A stretch of 64,000 bases of DNA from Arenimonas fontis (lineage in GTDB: Bacteria > Pseudomonadota > Gammaproteobacteria > Xanthomonadales > Xanthomonadaceae), in assembly GCF_008386465.1 (NCBI RefSeq), contig NZ_VUOD01000002.1, positions 310,001-374,000 of the forward strand, read 5' to 3'. Both the position numbers and the translations under genes were made by a program. The notes below the pieces were generated by a model, which ran no database searches, was not told the DNA's origin, and saw only the letters and a list, made by a program, of their open reading frames with translations. Of the stretch, positions 36,532 through 45,649 are shown piece by piece (position 1 is the first letter of the stretch; every line of letters starts with the position of its first letter).

Positions 36532-36620
36532 GCCCTCGATGTCCAGCCGGAACGCCTGGCCCTGTAGCCCGCCCCCCCCTTGCTGAACTCGACCTCGAAA
36601 TCGAACACCACCGGCTTCTG
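36532..36620 (-). pseudogene. Frameshifted remnant of a small conserved protein gene
   Basis: Read leftward, one frame gives QKPVVFDFEVEFSKGG and, after a shift at the G8 run (C8 at 36572-36579 on the top strand), another gives GLQGQAFRLDIEG. Joined, these resemble a small conserved protein family with a FxVxFSNGGGLQGQxFRLDI core that I recall from proteobacteria and actinobacteria, but cannot check here. Beyond DIEG the likeness stops. Either a decayed gene or a sequencing error at the homopolymer. Confidence 0.4.
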
Positions 36621-36630
36621 CGCCGCGCCC

Positions 36631-37524
36631 TCACCCCTTCTTCTGGCTGAGCGCGACCGAACCCAGGATGAGCGCGCAGGCGATGCCCATGCGCCAGGTG
36701 ACCGGCTCGCCGAGCAGACTCCAGGCCCAGGCCACGCCCGCCACCGGCACCAGATAGGTGACCGTGACCGCACGCGCCGCACCGATCCGCTGGATCAGTC
36801 GGTAGTACATCGCGTAGGCCAGGCCGGTGCAGACCACGCCCAGCGCGATCGCCGAACCCCAGGACGCTGCCGACACCGAGGCTTCCGGCCAGCGCGCGAT
36901 GGCAAAAGGCAGGCTGAGCAGTGCCGCCGAGCCGAGCGTGGCGGCGGCCACTGCGGCCGTCGGCAAGCCGCCGAACAGACGCGGCACCAGATTGGCACCG
37001 ACCCCGTACAGGAGTGCCGCGAAGGCGCCGGCCGCTGCCGCCACGCCGACGTTCGGACCCAGGGCCTTGTCGCCCGCCAGCACCACCACGCCGGCGAAGC
37101 CGATCAGCAGGGCGGCCGACTTGCGCGGGCCGATCCGCTCGCGGAAGAACAGGAAGGCCACCAGCGCCGTGAACAGCACCGCCATGGCATTGGTGATGGC
37201 GCCGACGCCGGCCGGCGCGCGTTCGGCCGCCCAGGCGAACAGGGCGAACGGAATCGCCGAGTTGATCGCGCCCACCGCTGCCAGCCGTGGCCACAGCGCC
37301 AGCGGAAAGGCAGCCCAGGCCCGAACCAGAAAGGGCATCAGCACCAAGGCACCCAGGCCCAGCCGCAGCTCCACCAGCGCGGCCGGACCGAACTCCGGGG
37401 CGGCCACCCGCTGGAACATGAAGGAAACGCCCCAGATCGCCGCCAGCAGGCCCAGTTCGAGGGCGACGCGCCAGGCCGAAATGCCAGGGACGGTGGCGAC
37501 AGCGGCGACGGGCGGGTTTCTCAT
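36631..37524 (-). CDS. EamA/DMT family transporter
   Basis: A 297-residue protein with ten membrane helices and two EamA repeats (ALELGLLAAIWGVSFMFQRVA; LYGVGANLVPRLFGG at the repeat junction; TYLVPVAGVAWAWSLLGEPVTW). It is divergent from a LysR gene, which probably controls it, a frequent exporter/regulator arrangement. Start is uncertain: ATG at 37524 or ATG at 37563, neither with a strong ribosome-binding site. Confidence 0.88.
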   Translation of the reverse strand: MRNPPVAAVATVPGISAWRVALELGLLAAIWGVSFMFQRVAAPEFGPAALVELRLGLGALVLMPFLVRAWAAFPLALWPRLAAVGAINSAIPFALFAWAAERAPAGVGAITNAMAVLFTALVAFLFFRERIGPRKSAALLIGFAGVVVLAGDKALGPNVGVAAAAGAFAALLYGVGANLVPRLFGGLPTAAVAAATLGSAALLSLPFAIARWPEASVSAASWGSAIALGVVCTGLAYAMYYRLIQRIGAARAVTVTYLVPVAGVAWAWSLLGEPVTWRMGIACALILGSVALSQKKG

Positions 37525-37532
37525 TTCAGCAA

Positions 37533-37618
37533 ACCAGATTGGTGACGGGATGCCATTCTCCATGGCGCCTGTTCGCCCACAAGCGCATACTTTCGCCGCC
37601 AGCCGCAAACCATATTTG
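37533..37618. promoter_or_regulatory. Divergent EamA/lysR promoter region with two small dyads
   Basis: ACCA-GAT-TGGT (37533-37543) and CAAA-N5-TTTG (37606-37618) are short perfect dyads in the 103-bp divergent region. Either could be part of a LysR-type binding site; the second overlaps the immediate upstream region of lysR (ATG at 37628), which suits autorepression. Confidence 0.4.
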
Positions 37619-37627
37619 AGGCTCACC

Positions 37628-38521
37628 ATGGCGCTTCGTTCAGACTGGCTACCGACCCTGGCAGCCTTCGAATCGGCCGCCCGGCACCAGAACTTCGCCC
37701 ATGCCGCCGAGGAACTGCACCTGACCGCCAGCGCGGTCAGCCACCATGTACGCAAGCTGGAAGCGCGGCTGGGCGTGACCCTGTTCCAGCGCCATGCCCG
37801 CGGCGTCTCCCTGACCGCCGAGGGCCGGCAACTGGCCGATGCCGCCGGCAATGCCCTGGCCGACCTGGAAGGCACCTTGCGGCAGCTGCGCGCCGGCCGG
37901 CAACAGGCGGTACAACTGCGCATCACCACCCTGCACTCGCTCACCTACAGCTGGCTGTCGCCGCGGCTGCCGCGGTTCGCTGCCGCCCATCCGGAGGTCG
38001 GGCTGAGCTTCGAGACCGAGGCCGGCCTGGCCCGCTTCGACGATACCGGCCCCGACCTCGGCATTCGCCATGGCCCTGGCCACTGGCCGGGTCTGAGCGC
38101 ACATTTCCTGATGGACGAATGCCTGTTTCCGGTCGCCGCACCCAGCCTTCCGGGAGCGGACGACGTGCGCGCGCCGGCCGACATCGCCCCTCTGCCGCTG
38201 ATCGGCGACTTTGCCCGCCAGGGCTGGCCCGACTGGTTCCGCGCCGCCGGCCTGCACGGCCAGCTTCCGGACGAACGCTACCGTTTCACCGACAGCACCG
38301 GCGCCCTGCAGGCGGCCGCCCAGGGCCTGGGCGCGGTGCTGGCGCGTGAGCGCATCGTCACGCCCTTCCTGGCCGACGGCCGGCTGCGGCGGCTGCCCGG
38401 CCCGGCGCTGCCCGGCCGCTGGAGCTACCATGTGGTCTACCCGGCGCACCGGCGCCTGCGTCCGGCGGCCCAGGCCTTCGTGCGCTGGCTGCTGGGCGAC
38501 GTCGCCGAACACGGCCCCTGA
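37628..38521 (+). CDS. LysR family transcriptional regulator, GcvA-like
   Basis: A 297-residue regulator. Residues 1-65 form the winged helix-turn-helix (LPTLAAFESAARHQNFAHAA then LTASAVSHHVRKLEARLGVTLFQR), with AVSHHVRKLE in the recognition helix as in GcvA relatives. The effector domain starts near residue 95 and contains PDLGIRHGPGHWPGLSAHFLM, also GcvA-like. Likely activates or represses the divergent EamA exporter in response to its substrate. Confidence 0.92.
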   Translation: MALRSDWLPTLAAFESAARHQNFAHAAEELHLTASAVSHHVRKLEARLGVTLFQRHARGVSLTAEGRQLADAAGNALADLEGTLRQLRAGRQQAVQLRITTLHSLTYSWLSPRLPRFAAAHPEVGLSFETEAGLARFDDTGPDLGIRHGPGHWPGLSAHFLMDECLFPVAAPSLPGADDVRAPADIAPLPLIGDFARQGWPDWFRAAGLHGQLPDERYRFTDSTGALQAAAQGLGAVLARERIVTPFLADGRLRRLPGPALPGRWSYHVVYPAHRRLRPAAQAFVRWLLGDVAEHGP

Positions 38522-38530
38522 GCCCAGGCC

Positions 38531-38770
38531 ATGCCCATGTCCACGCCCGTCATCGAGTTCGAGCTCGAACCCGGCCGCGATTTCGTCGAACTGAACCAGT
38601 TGCTGAAGCTGGCCGGGCTGGCCGGCAGTGGCGGCCAGGGCAAGGCCCTGGTCGCCAGCGGCGCGGTCAGCGTGGACGGCGCAGTCGAGCTGCGCAAGAC
38701 CGCCAAGGTCCGGGCCGGCCAGGTGATCCGGCTGGGGGACGTGGAGGTCCGTGTCCGCGGACCGCGCTGA
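38531..38770 (+). CDS. S4-domain RNA-binding protein (YbcJ-like)
   Basis: A 79-residue protein consisting of one S4-type RNA-binding fold: FVELNQLLKLAGLAGSGGQG, ALVASGAVSVDGAVELRKT, then KVRAGQVIRLGDVEVRV. YbcJ-type proteins bind RNA, perhaps in ribosome assembly. An in-frame ATG two codons later (MSTPVIEF) is an alternative start. It begins 9 bases after the lysR stop and is probably read with it. Confidence 0.88.
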   Translation: MPMSTPVIEFELEPGRDFVELNQLLKLAGLAGSGGQGKALVASGAVSVDGAVELRKTAKVRAGQVIRLGDVEVRVRGPR

Positions 38771-38856
38771 GCGAGGTGGCGGCAGCGGCGGTCGCATCCG
38801 CCGGTGACCGAAGCCGGCAGCCGCGCCCCTGGACAGGCCCGTGCCGCCCTACGCGC

Positions 38857-39675
38857 TCATGCCCTCCGCTGCCGACCGGCGCCGACCATCCAGCGCAGCA
38901 GGAACAGCACCAGCATCACCGCCACGCTGCCGGCGCCCCACATCGCCACCTCGAAAGGCCAGAGGTTGTGCGAGGTCGGGTCGCGGATAACGTCCACGAC
39001 GATGTTCAGCATCACCAGCGACATCATCGCCGCCGGCGCGGCCGCCGCCAGCCGCCAGGGTCCGCGCCAGCGCCACAGGCCCCAGATCGGCAGCAGCACG
39101 CTGCCCACGCAGACCAGCAGGCCCAGCACAATGATGCCGATGGTCAGGCCGGTTTCCGTGGCGGACATCGGCCGCTGCGCCGCCTGGCGCCGGGCCTCCG
39201 CCGCCGCGGCCTCGGCCTCGGCCTTCAGGCGCGTCACCCATTCCGGCGGCGTCGCCTCCGCGGGCATGCTGCCGCCGGTCAGGTTCACCGGCAGACTGGC
39301 CGCCACGAAGTCGCCGCGTCCCAGGCCGCTGCCGTCACCGACGACCACGCGGATCTCGTCCACCTGGTCGCCCTGTTGCATCAGGAAGAACCAGCCCAGG
39401 GCCTCGCCCTCGCCGATGTAGCGGGCGGACGGATTGCTGCCGGCGCGGGCCGGCTGCCCCCGGTACATCGGTCGCAGCCAGATGCCCACCGGCGTGTCGC
39501 TGCGGTAGGACAGGCGCACGTAGAAGCTCTGGTTGCGCGGCAGGTCGCCGACGTCGGCCGCCGGCCAGGTGTCCACGATCCGCACCTCCGCGACCGCGGC
39601 CGGCGCGGCGGCTGGGAGCGTGGCCAGCACCGGCCAGGACGACAGGCTGAGCAGGAACAACAGGACGACGCGCAT
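38857..39675 (-). CDS. Hypothetical exported membrane protein
   Basis: A 272-residue protein. Signal peptide MRVVLLFLLSLSSWPVLA; then a soluble extracytoplasmic region (residues ~20-165) with VYVRL-type strands (FYVRLSYRSDTPVGIWLRP) and GEALGWFFLMQQGDQVDEIRVVVGDG; a charged Ala/Glu/Arg-rich helix (RLKAEAEAAAAEARRQAAQ), possibly coiled coil; then three membrane segments and a short basic end. I do not recognise a named family. The ATG at 39675 was chosen for its signal peptide; GGGGAGG lies 5 bases upstream. Confidence 0.75.
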   Translation of the reverse strand: MRVVLLFLLSLSSWPVLATLPAAAPAAVAEVRIVDTWPAADVGDLPRNQSFYVRLSYRSDTPVGIWLRPMYRGQPARAGSNPSARYIGEGEALGWFFLMQQGDQVDEIRVVVGDGSGLGRGDFVAASLPVNLTGGSMPAEATPPEWVTRLKAEAEAAAAEARRQAAQRPMSATETGLTIGIIVLGLLVCVGSVLLPIWGLWRWRGPWRLAAAAPAAMMSLVMLNIVVDVIRDPTSHNLWPFEVAMWGAGSVAVMLVLFLLRWMVGAGRQRRA

Positions 39676-39798
39676 GACGGCCTCCCCTTTCGGCCGGTGA
39701 CGATGCGCCGGAATATACCCGCGGCCCGGCCGGGGCGGCATGGCTCGCGCCGCACGCAGAAGGCGCATCGGGCCTGCCGCCGCCTGCTGCCGGAAGGA

Positions 39799-41469
39799 TC
39801 ACGGCATGGGCAGCTTCAGCCCCTGCTCCTTCGCGCAGGCCTTGGCGATCTCGTAGCCCGCGTCGGCATGGCGCATGACGCCGGTGCCCGGGTCGTTCCA
39901 GAGCACGCGGGCGAGGCGCCTGTCGGCGGCCTCGCTGCCATCGCAGACGATGACCACACCGGCATGCTGGCTGAAGCCCATGCCGACGCCACCGCCGTGG
40001 TGCAGGCTGACCCAGGTGGCGCCGCCGGCGACGTTGAGCATGGCGTTGAGCAGCGGCCAGTCGGACACGGCATCGCTGCCGTCGAGCATGGCCTCGGTCT
40101 CGCGGTTGGGGCTGGCCACCGAGCCGGAATCCAGGTGGTCGCGGCCGATCACCACCGGCGCCTTCAGCTCGCCCTTGCGCACCATCTCGTTGAAGGCCAG
40201 GCCGAGGCGGTGGCGGTCGCCCAAGCCGACCCAGCAGATGCGCGCCGGCAGACCCTGGAAGGAAATGCGCTGCGCCGCCATGTCCAGCCAGCGGTGCAGG
40301 TGCGGATCATTGGGGATCAGCTCCTTGACCTTGGCGTCGGTCTTCGCGATGTCCTCCGGGTCGCCGCTCAGGGCCACCCAGCGGAACGGGCCGATGCCTC
40401 GGCAGAACAAGGGCCGCACGTAGGCCGGGACGAAGCCGGGGAAGTCGAAGGCGTCCTTGCAGCCGGCGTCGTGGGCCATCTGCCGGATGTTGTTGCCGTA
40501 GTCGAAGGTGGGCACGCCCATGTCCTCGAAGTTCAGCATCGCCTCCACGTGCGTGCGCATCGAGTGCTTGGCGGCGTCTATCACCCGCTGCGGATCGTTC
40601 TTCTGCGCGCTCAGCCATTCCTCCACGGTCCAGCCGGCCGGCAGATAGCCGTGCAGCGGGTCGTGGGCGCTGGTCTGGTCGGTGACGGCGTCCGGGCGCA
40701 CGCCGCGGCGCACCAGCTCCGGCAGGATCTCGGCGGCGTTGCCCAGCAGGCCCACCGACACCGCCTTGCCCTCGGCGGTGTATTTCTCGATGCGCGCGAG
40801 AGCGTCGTCGAGGTCGCTGGCCTGCTCGTCCAGGTAGCGGGTGCGCAGGCGCATGTCAATGCGGCTCTGCTGGCACTCGATGGCCAACATGCAGGCGCCG
40901 GCCATGGTCGCCGCCAGGGGCTGGGCGCCGCCCATGCCACCGAGGCCGGCGGTGAGGATCCAGCGGCCGCCGAGGTCGCCGCCGTAGTGCTGGCGGCCCA
41001 TCTCGGCGAAGGTCTCGTAGGTGCCTTGGACGATGCCCTGCGAGCCGATGTAGATCCACGAGCCCGCCGTCATCTGCCCGTACATCATCAGGCCCTTGGC
41101 ATCGAGTTCGTTGAAGTGTTCCCAGGTGGCCCAATGCGGCACCAGGTTGGAATTTGCGATCAGCACCCGCGGTGCGTCGGGATGGGTAGGAAACACGCCG
41201 ACCGGCTTTCCGCTCTGCACCAGCAGGGTCTCGTCGTCGCCGAGCGTGCGCAGGGTTTCGAGAATGCGATCGAAACACTCCCAGTCGCGGGCGGCGCGGC
41301 CGATGCCGCCGTAGACCACCAGCTCGGCCGGGTTTTCGGCCACGTCCGGATCCAGGTTGTTCTGGATCATCCGGTAGGCCGCCTCGGTCAGCCATGAGCG
41401 GCAGCTGAGCGCGCTGCCGCGCGGGGCACGGATGAGGCGGGAGGGATCCTTGCGGGACGGGCGGGACAT
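39799..41469 (-). CDS. hutU: Urocanate hydratase
   Basis: Second enzyme of histidine degradation; converts urocanate to 4-imidazolone-5-propionate using tightly bound NAD as electrophile. The 556-residue length is typical. Recognisable blocks: [41 protein letters not shown] in the NAD-binding fold, [22 protein letters not shown] with the conserved active-site cysteine, and [19 protein letters not shown]. No hutH lies next to it here. No HutC-type operator was spotted upstream. Confidence 0.97.
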   Translation of the reverse strand: MSRPSRKDPSRLIRAPRGSALSCRSWLTEAAYRMIQNNLDPDVAENPAELVVYGGIGRAARDWECFDRILETLRTLGDDETLLVQSGKPVGVFPTHPDAPRVLIANSNLVPHWATWEHFNELDAKGLMMYGQMTAGSWIYIGSQGIVQGTYETFAEMGRQHYGGDLGGRWILTAGLGGMGGAQPLAATMAGACMLAIECQQSRIDMRLRTRYLDEQASDLDDALARIEKYTAEGKAVSVGLLGNAAEILPELVRRGVRPDAVTDQTSAHDPLHGYLPAGWTVEEWLSAQKNDPQRVIDAAKHSMRTHVEAMLNFEDMGVPTFDYGNNIRQMAHDAGCKDAFDFPGFVPAYVRPLFCRGIGPFRWVALSGDPEDIAKTDAKVKELIPNDPHLHRWLDMAAQRISFQGLPARICWVGLGDRHRLGLAFNEMVRKGELKAPVVIGRDHLDSGSVASPNRETEAMLDGSDAVSDWPLLNAMLNVAGGATWVSLHHGGGVGMGFSQHAGVVIVCDGSEAADRRLARVLWNDPGTGVMRHADAGYEIAKACAKEQGLKLPMP

Positions 41470-41766
41470 CGGCGGGTCGGCTCCGGGAAAACAGGCTCCG
41501 GATTATAGGCGCCCACCCCGCCCGCCGGCGCCTGCCTTTCATGTCCGAAAACGGCCAGTTCCCGCCGCTCCGGCGGTCCAGGATGCCGGCATGGACGTCG
41601 CCCGCCTGCGCCTGCGCGCCATCGCCGGCGTCGGGCGGGTCGGCAACGGCGTGTACGAACGCATTGCCGGCCGTCCCGACGCGCCGGTCTGGCTGCGAGC
41701 GAGCGCGTAAGCGGAGCGCCCGGAACTGCGCCTGGAGATCCGAGGCGGCGGCCCCGGGGCAGAGAT
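41470..41766. other. Intergenic region upstream of hutU
   Basis: This 297-bp stretch holds a weak dyad (AGGCGCC at 41507-41513, GGCGCCT at 41527-41533) 38 bases upstream of the hutU start, and no convincing gene. A 39-codon rightward reading frame at 41591-41710 has no recognisable product. Confidence 0.5.
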
Positions 41767-42123
41767 TCAGGGATTGCCGGCGGACGCGGCGCCGCGGCGC
41801 ACCGTTCCCCGCGTGGTGAGGCGACGAACGGCGTCGGCGGTGTCCACTGCGCCGCTGCGGTCGATGTCTTCGCGGGTGATCACCTGCCCGGGCGCGCTGA
41901 TGCAGCCGTCCCTGTCACGACGCTTGAGCCGCGAGCCGGTTTGGGTGAGGCAATCGTGCCGGTTCTCCCCGGCCTTGGCGGCGGCCTGGTCGGCCTGGCC
42001 GGCCTGGACCGGCACGGCCTCCTCGGCCTGGGCCTGGCTGGAGGCATCGGCGGGCATGGCGTCATCGGCGTGGACGGCAAAACCGGACGCGGCGAGCAAC
42101 AGGGCAAGCAGGGAGGTTCTCAT
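41767..42123 (-). CDS. Small exported protein resembling the N-terminus of a TonB-receptor plug
   Basis: A 118-residue protein with signal peptide MRTSLLALLLAASGFAVHAD and an Ala/Gln-rich spacer. The second half reads CLTQTGSRLKRRDRDGC then GQVITREDIDRSGAVDTADA, the same order of motifs as the TGSR and ITREDIDRSGA start of Xanthomonadales TonB-dependent receptor plugs, but the protein ends where a plug would continue. Two cysteines (CLTQ and DGC) may form a disulfide. GAGGAG is upstream of the ATG. I recall similar small proteins in this order, so it may be a real family and not a broken receptor. Function unknown. Confidence 0.65.
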   Translation of the reverse strand: MRTSLLALLLAASGFAVHADDAMPADASSQAQAEEAVPVQAGQADQAAAKAGENRHDCLTQTGSRLKRRDRDGCISAPGQVITREDIDRSGAVDTADAVRRLTTRGTVRRGAASAGNP

Positions 42124-42214
42124 CTCGGGCTCCTCGATGTCGGGGGAAGCGGACCGAGTATGCGCCCGGGGAGGCGGCCCCTGGCTTGACGGAAGCTGAG
42201 CGGCCGGGCGGCGT

Positions 42215-42976
42215 TCACATGCCGCGGAACCGGTGCAGGAAGGCCGCGCTGACCGGCAGACGCTCGCTCCGGCCACGCAGGCTGAGCCGGGTCTTGCCGA
42301 GCTCGTCCCGACGCACGCGGTCTATTGCCGATACCCGCACCACCACACCGCGGTGCACCTGCCAGAACTCCTCCGGATCCAGCCCGGCCAGCAAGTCCTT
42401 GAGCGGCGTGCGGATGATCGCCTCTTCCGCGGCGGTCACCACCTTCACGTACTTGTCCTGGGCCTGGAAATACAGCACCTCGTCCACGCCCAGCATACGC
42501 ACGGTGTCGCCCACGCTGGCGCTGATCCAGCGGATCCGCCGCTCGCCTTCCGGACGCAGGCGCTGCTCCAGGGCCTCGATACGCGCGGCAAGCCCGGTGT
42601 CGGCGCGATCGGCGAGCCGTTCGCGCAGCCGCCGCACCGCCGTCCCCAGCCGATCCGGCGTGACCGGCTTGAGCAGGTAGTCCACCGCCCCGGTCTCGAA
42701 GGCGCGGATGGCGTAGTCGTCGTAGGCGGTGGTGAACACCACCAGCCCACCCTGCCCGGCCACTGCCTTGGCCACGTCCAGGCCGCTGACCCCGGGCATG
42801 CGGATATCGAGGAAGGCCACCGCGGGCCGGTGCGCGTCCGCGGCCTCCAGCGCCGACGGGCCGTCTTCGCAGACCGCCACCAGTTCCAGCTCCGGCCAGG
42901 CCAGGGCCAGCATGGCGCGCAGCGCCTCGCGCTGCGGCGCCTCGTCCTCGGCCAGCATGGCGGTGACGCGTCTCAT
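42215..42976 (-). CDS. LytTR-family response regulator
   Basis: A 253-residue regulator. Receiver domain at 1-120: acidic AEDE at 9-12, phosphoacceptor Asp57 in AFLDIRMPGVSG, TTAYDDYAI and a Lys in YLLKPVTPDRL. A linker with a helical stretch (DTGLAARIEALEQRLRPEG) leads to the LytTR DNA-binding domain from about residue 145 (RIRWISASVGDTVRMLGVDEVLYFQAQDKY, HRGVVVRVSAIDRV). It overlaps the sensor kinase gene by four bases and would be its partner. Confidence 0.94.
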   Translation of the reverse strand: MRRVTAMLAEDEAPQREALRAMLALAWPELELVAVCEDGPSALEAADAHRPAVAFLDIRMPGVSGLDVAKAVAGQGGLVVFTTAYDDYAIRAFETGAVDYLLKPVTPDRLGTAVRRLRERLADRADTGLAARIEALEQRLRPEGERRIRWISASVGDTVRMLGVDEVLYFQAQDKYVKVVTAAEEAIIRTPLKDLLAGLDPEEFWQVHRGVVVRVSAIDRVRRDELGKTRLSLRGRSERLPVSAAFLHRFRGM

Positions 42977-44211
42977 GCCGCCGGCTCCTCGACCGGAACG
43001 GAGATCGTGGCCACGGCACCGCGGCCGCCGGCCAGGCCGCGCAGGCTGAAGGTGGCGGCGGCGCCGTAGCGGGCGGCCAGTTGCTCGCGGACGTTGACCA
43101 GACCGACACCGCTGCCCAGGCCTGGCTTAAGGCCGGCTCCGTCGTCCACCACGCTCACCACCAGGTGTTCGCCCCGCGCCGAGGCGCGCACCTCGATCCG
43201 GCCCGGCCCCGGTTGCGGCTCGATGCCATGTTTGATCGCGTTTTCCACCAGGGTCAGCAGCAGCAGCGGCGGAAACGGTTGTGCCCGCAGGACCGAATCG
43301 GCTTCGACGGCGAAACTCAGGCGTCCGCCCATGCGCAGTTTCATCAGCGCCAGGTAGCTGGCGCAGATGTCGAGTTGCTGGCCGAGGGTGGAATGCAGCA
43401 GGGATTCGCCATCGGCGCGCAGCTTCGGGATGGTGGCGCGCAGGTGGTCCACCAGGGCGTCCAGGGTGGCCTCGGCCTGGGCCGGATCCTGGCGCACCAG
43501 GGCGCGCACCGAGGCCAGCGTGTTGAACAGGAAATGCGGCTCCACCTGGGCCTGCAGCAGGCCCAGGCGCAGGTCGGACTGCTGCTTGGCGGCGCGCAGG
43601 TTCCGCAGCTCCTGGGCGCGCTGGTTGGCGGCCCAGCGCCGGCCTTCGCTGAAGTAGGCGCGCAAGGCCAGCCCGCCACCGAACAGGCCGTACACGACGA
43701 CCAGCACCAGGCCGTTGATCGCCATCAGCACCGGCTTTACCGCCGGCTCGAACTCCGGCTTCTTCTCGGTAGCCAGGCCCTGTTCGACCATGGCCGCGCG
43801 AACGCGGGTCTCGACGTAGCCGGAGGCCCAGCGGTCCACCAAGAAACTGCCGGCCATGCCCAGCAACACGGCCAGCACCAATCCCACCCGTTCCCGCCGC
43901 ACCGGCCAGCGCCGGTATCGCACCAGGGTGGCCAGGGCCGGACCGGCGGTGGCCATGAACAGGAAGGCCAGGAACATGTGCCCGCCGGCCAACACCGCCA
44001 GGCTCCAGTCGCGGGTGGCGGCCCCGGTGCCGAAGCCGGCCACCAGGGAGAACAGCGCGATGACGCTGCCGAATACCAGGCAGCGCCCACGCAGCCAGCG
44101 GGCGCTGAACACCGGGTAGCGGTGGTAACGGCTCCAGATCGCGTCGCCGCCCACCAGCACCTCGGCGGGCAGCGGCCGCGACAGCGGGTAATCGCGAACG
44201 GTCGTTTCCAT
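42973..44211 (-). CDS. LytS-type sensor histidine kinase
   Basis: A 412-residue membrane kinase of the His_kinase/LytS class. Five or so membrane helices occupy residues ~35-180, with a periplasmic stretch between. After a linker, the phosphoacceptor His226 sits in LLQAQVEPHFLFNTLASVRAL. The ATPase domain has LLLLTLVENAIKHGIEP (N box) and VVDDGAGLKPGLGSGVGLVNVREQL. Start at ATG 44211; an ATG five codons earlier (44226) is possible. The signal is unknown. It is coupled with the LytTR regulator. Confidence 0.93.
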   Translation of the reverse strand: METTVRDYPLSRPLPAEVLVGGDAIWSRYHRYPVFSARWLRGRCLVFGSVIALFSLVAGFGTGAATRDWSLAVLAGGHMFLAFLFMATAGPALATLVRYRRWPVRRERVGLVLAVLLGMAGSFLVDRWASGYVETRVRAAMVEQGLATEKKPEFEPAVKPVLMAINGLVLVVVYGLFGGGLALRAYFSEGRRWAANQRAQELRNLRAAKQQSDLRLGLLQAQVEPHFLFNTLASVRALVRQDPAQAEATLDALVDHLRATIPKLRADGESLLHSTLGQQLDICASYLALMKLRMGGRLSFAVEADSVLRAQPFPPLLLLTLVENAIKHGIEPQPGPGRIEVRASARGEHLVVSVVDDGAGLKPGLGSGVGLVNVREQLAARYGAAATFSLRGLAGGRGAVATISVPVEEPAA

Positions 44212-44323
44212 GGACGGCGCAAGCATAGCGGCGCGCCGCCAGGGCCGGGGCGACCTGCGACGAAGGCGCTAGGGGGCCGGATGAAGCCCCGTTGCCCGGC
44301 GTGAACCCTGAGGGCCGGCGGCC

Positions 44324-45601
44324 TCAGTCGGCCAGCAGCCGCCGCAGGGTGTCGGCGTAGCGGGCGGCGATGGCCTCGCCCTGCAGATGTCGGCCGCCGG
44401 CCACCCGGCGCCGGCCCGCCACCTCCACCTCGTCCACCAGCGAGCGGTTGCCGCAGAACAGGTAGCGATCGAGCAGGTCGTGGCGTCGTGCCCCGGCCAG
44501 CGCCGGCGCTTCGGCCAGCAGGGTGACCCGGTCGTCGCCGCCCCCCGGCTGGCCGCAGGCGCGCAGGCCACCGGCCAGGGCGCGGCCGTAGAGCAGCTCG
44601 CCGGTGCTGGGCTGTCCGGGCAGTGCGGCCACGTTGCGGCGCCGGCCGGCCAGGCGCTGGCCATACTCCAGCCAGCGCAGCTCCTCGACCACCGACACCG
44701 AAACGTGCGAATCCGAGCCGATGCCGAACCAGCCGTCGGCCTCGAGGAAGTCGCGCAGGGGAAACAGGCCGTCGCCGAGGTTGGCCTCGGTCGTCGGGCA
44801 GATCGCCACCGTGGCGCCGCTGGCGGCGATGCCGCGCACTTCGTCCCGGCTGAGGTGGGTGGCGTGCACCAGGGTCCAGCGCGCGTCCACCGGCGCATTG
44901 GCCAGCAACCATTCGACCGGACGGGCGCCGCGTACCGCCAGGCAGTCCTGCACCTCGCCGATCTGTTCGGCGACATGGATGTGGATGGGCAGATCCTCGC
45001 TGGCCAGCGCGGCCAGCAGTTCGCGCATCGGCGCCTCCGGGACTGCCCGCAGGCTGTGCAAGGCCACGCCGACTTTCAGGCGGTCATGTTCCAGCCGGCG
45101 CAGCGATTGCAGCAGGGCCAGATAGGCCTCGAGCGAATGGCCGAACCGGCGCTGCCGTTCGCTCAGCGGCCGGCCGTCGAAACCGCCGCTCATGTACAGC
45201 ACCGGCAACAAGGTCAGGCGGATGCCGGTGTCGTCGGCTGCCGCGATCAGGGCCCGTGACATCGCCGCCGGATCCTCGTAGGGCCGACCGTCGGGCGCGT
45301 GGTGCAGGTAGTGGAACTCGCAGACGGTGCCGTAGCCGGCTTCCAGCATCTCGGCGTAGAGCTGGCAGGCGATCGCGTACTGGCTGTCCGGATCGAGCCG
45401 GCCGGCAAAGCGGTACATCAGCTCGCGCCAGGTCCAGAAGCTGTCTTCCGGATTGGCCAGGCGCTCGGCCAGGCCGGCCATTGCCCGCTGGAACGCGTGC
45501 GAATGCAGGTTCGGCATGGCCGCCAGCTGCCAGCGTCCGGCGCGCCCCGAGGGCTGCCAGCCGGCGGGGCCGAACAGCGTGGTTTCTACGGCCTGCGACA
45601 T
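44324..45601 (-). CDS. hutF: N-formimino-L-glutamate deiminase
   Basis: A 425-residue amidohydrolase that converts N-formimino-L-glutamate to N-formyl-L-glutamate and ammonia, the step before HutG in the five-step histidine route. The first metal-binding histidines are in [15 protein letters not shown]; further ligands lie in [22 protein letters not shown] and [11 protein letters not shown]. Presence with hutG, without any FTCD or hutG-type formiminohydrolase seen here, points to the two-step deiminase/deformylase branch. It is divergent from the CoA-transferase gene across 48 bp. Confidence 0.95.
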   Translation of the reverse strand: MSQAVETTLFGPAGWQPSGRAGRWQLAAMPNLHSHAFQRAMAGLAERLANPEDSFWTWRELMYRFAGRLDPDSQYAIACQLYAEMLEAGYGTVCEFHYLHHAPDGRPYEDPAAMSRALIAAADDTGIRLTLLPVLYMSGGFDGRPLSERQRRFGHSLEAYLALLQSLRRLEHDRLKVGVALHSLRAVPEAPMRELLAALASEDLPIHIHVAEQIGEVQDCLAVRGARPVEWLLANAPVDARWTLVHATHLSRDEVRGIAASGATVAICPTTEANLGDGLFPLRDFLEADGWFGIGSDSHVSVSVVEELRWLEYGQRLAGRRRNVAALPGQPSTGELLYGRALAGGLRACGQPGGGDDRVTLLAEAPALAGARRHDLLDRYLFCGNRSLVDEVEVAGRRRVAGGRHLQGEAIAARYADTLRRLLAD

Positions 45602-45649
45602 GCCGGCAGTTTCGCACGGCGGCAACCTGGCCGCATACAATCCGCCGCC

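Larger units (their letters stand above)
36162..36630. other. Gene-poor interval with terminator and gene remnant
   Basis: Nothing convincing as an intact gene is found in these 469 bases, on either strand. 36162-36397 shows no clear coding potential and could hold a small RNA ending at the terminator at 36398-36441. The right part (36532-36620) looks like a broken gene on the minus strand. C8 at 36572-36579 is the longest homopolymer noticed nearby. Confidence 0.6.

Noticed and set aside
41507-41533. Dyad near hutU considered as a HutC operator
   Set aside because: It lacks the TGTATATACA-type core of known HutC sites and is a short G+C-rich dyad that could arise by chance.
41591-41710. A 39-codon rightward frame upstream of hutU
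   Set aside because: No family likeness and only a weak ribosome-binding site; too little evidence for a gene.
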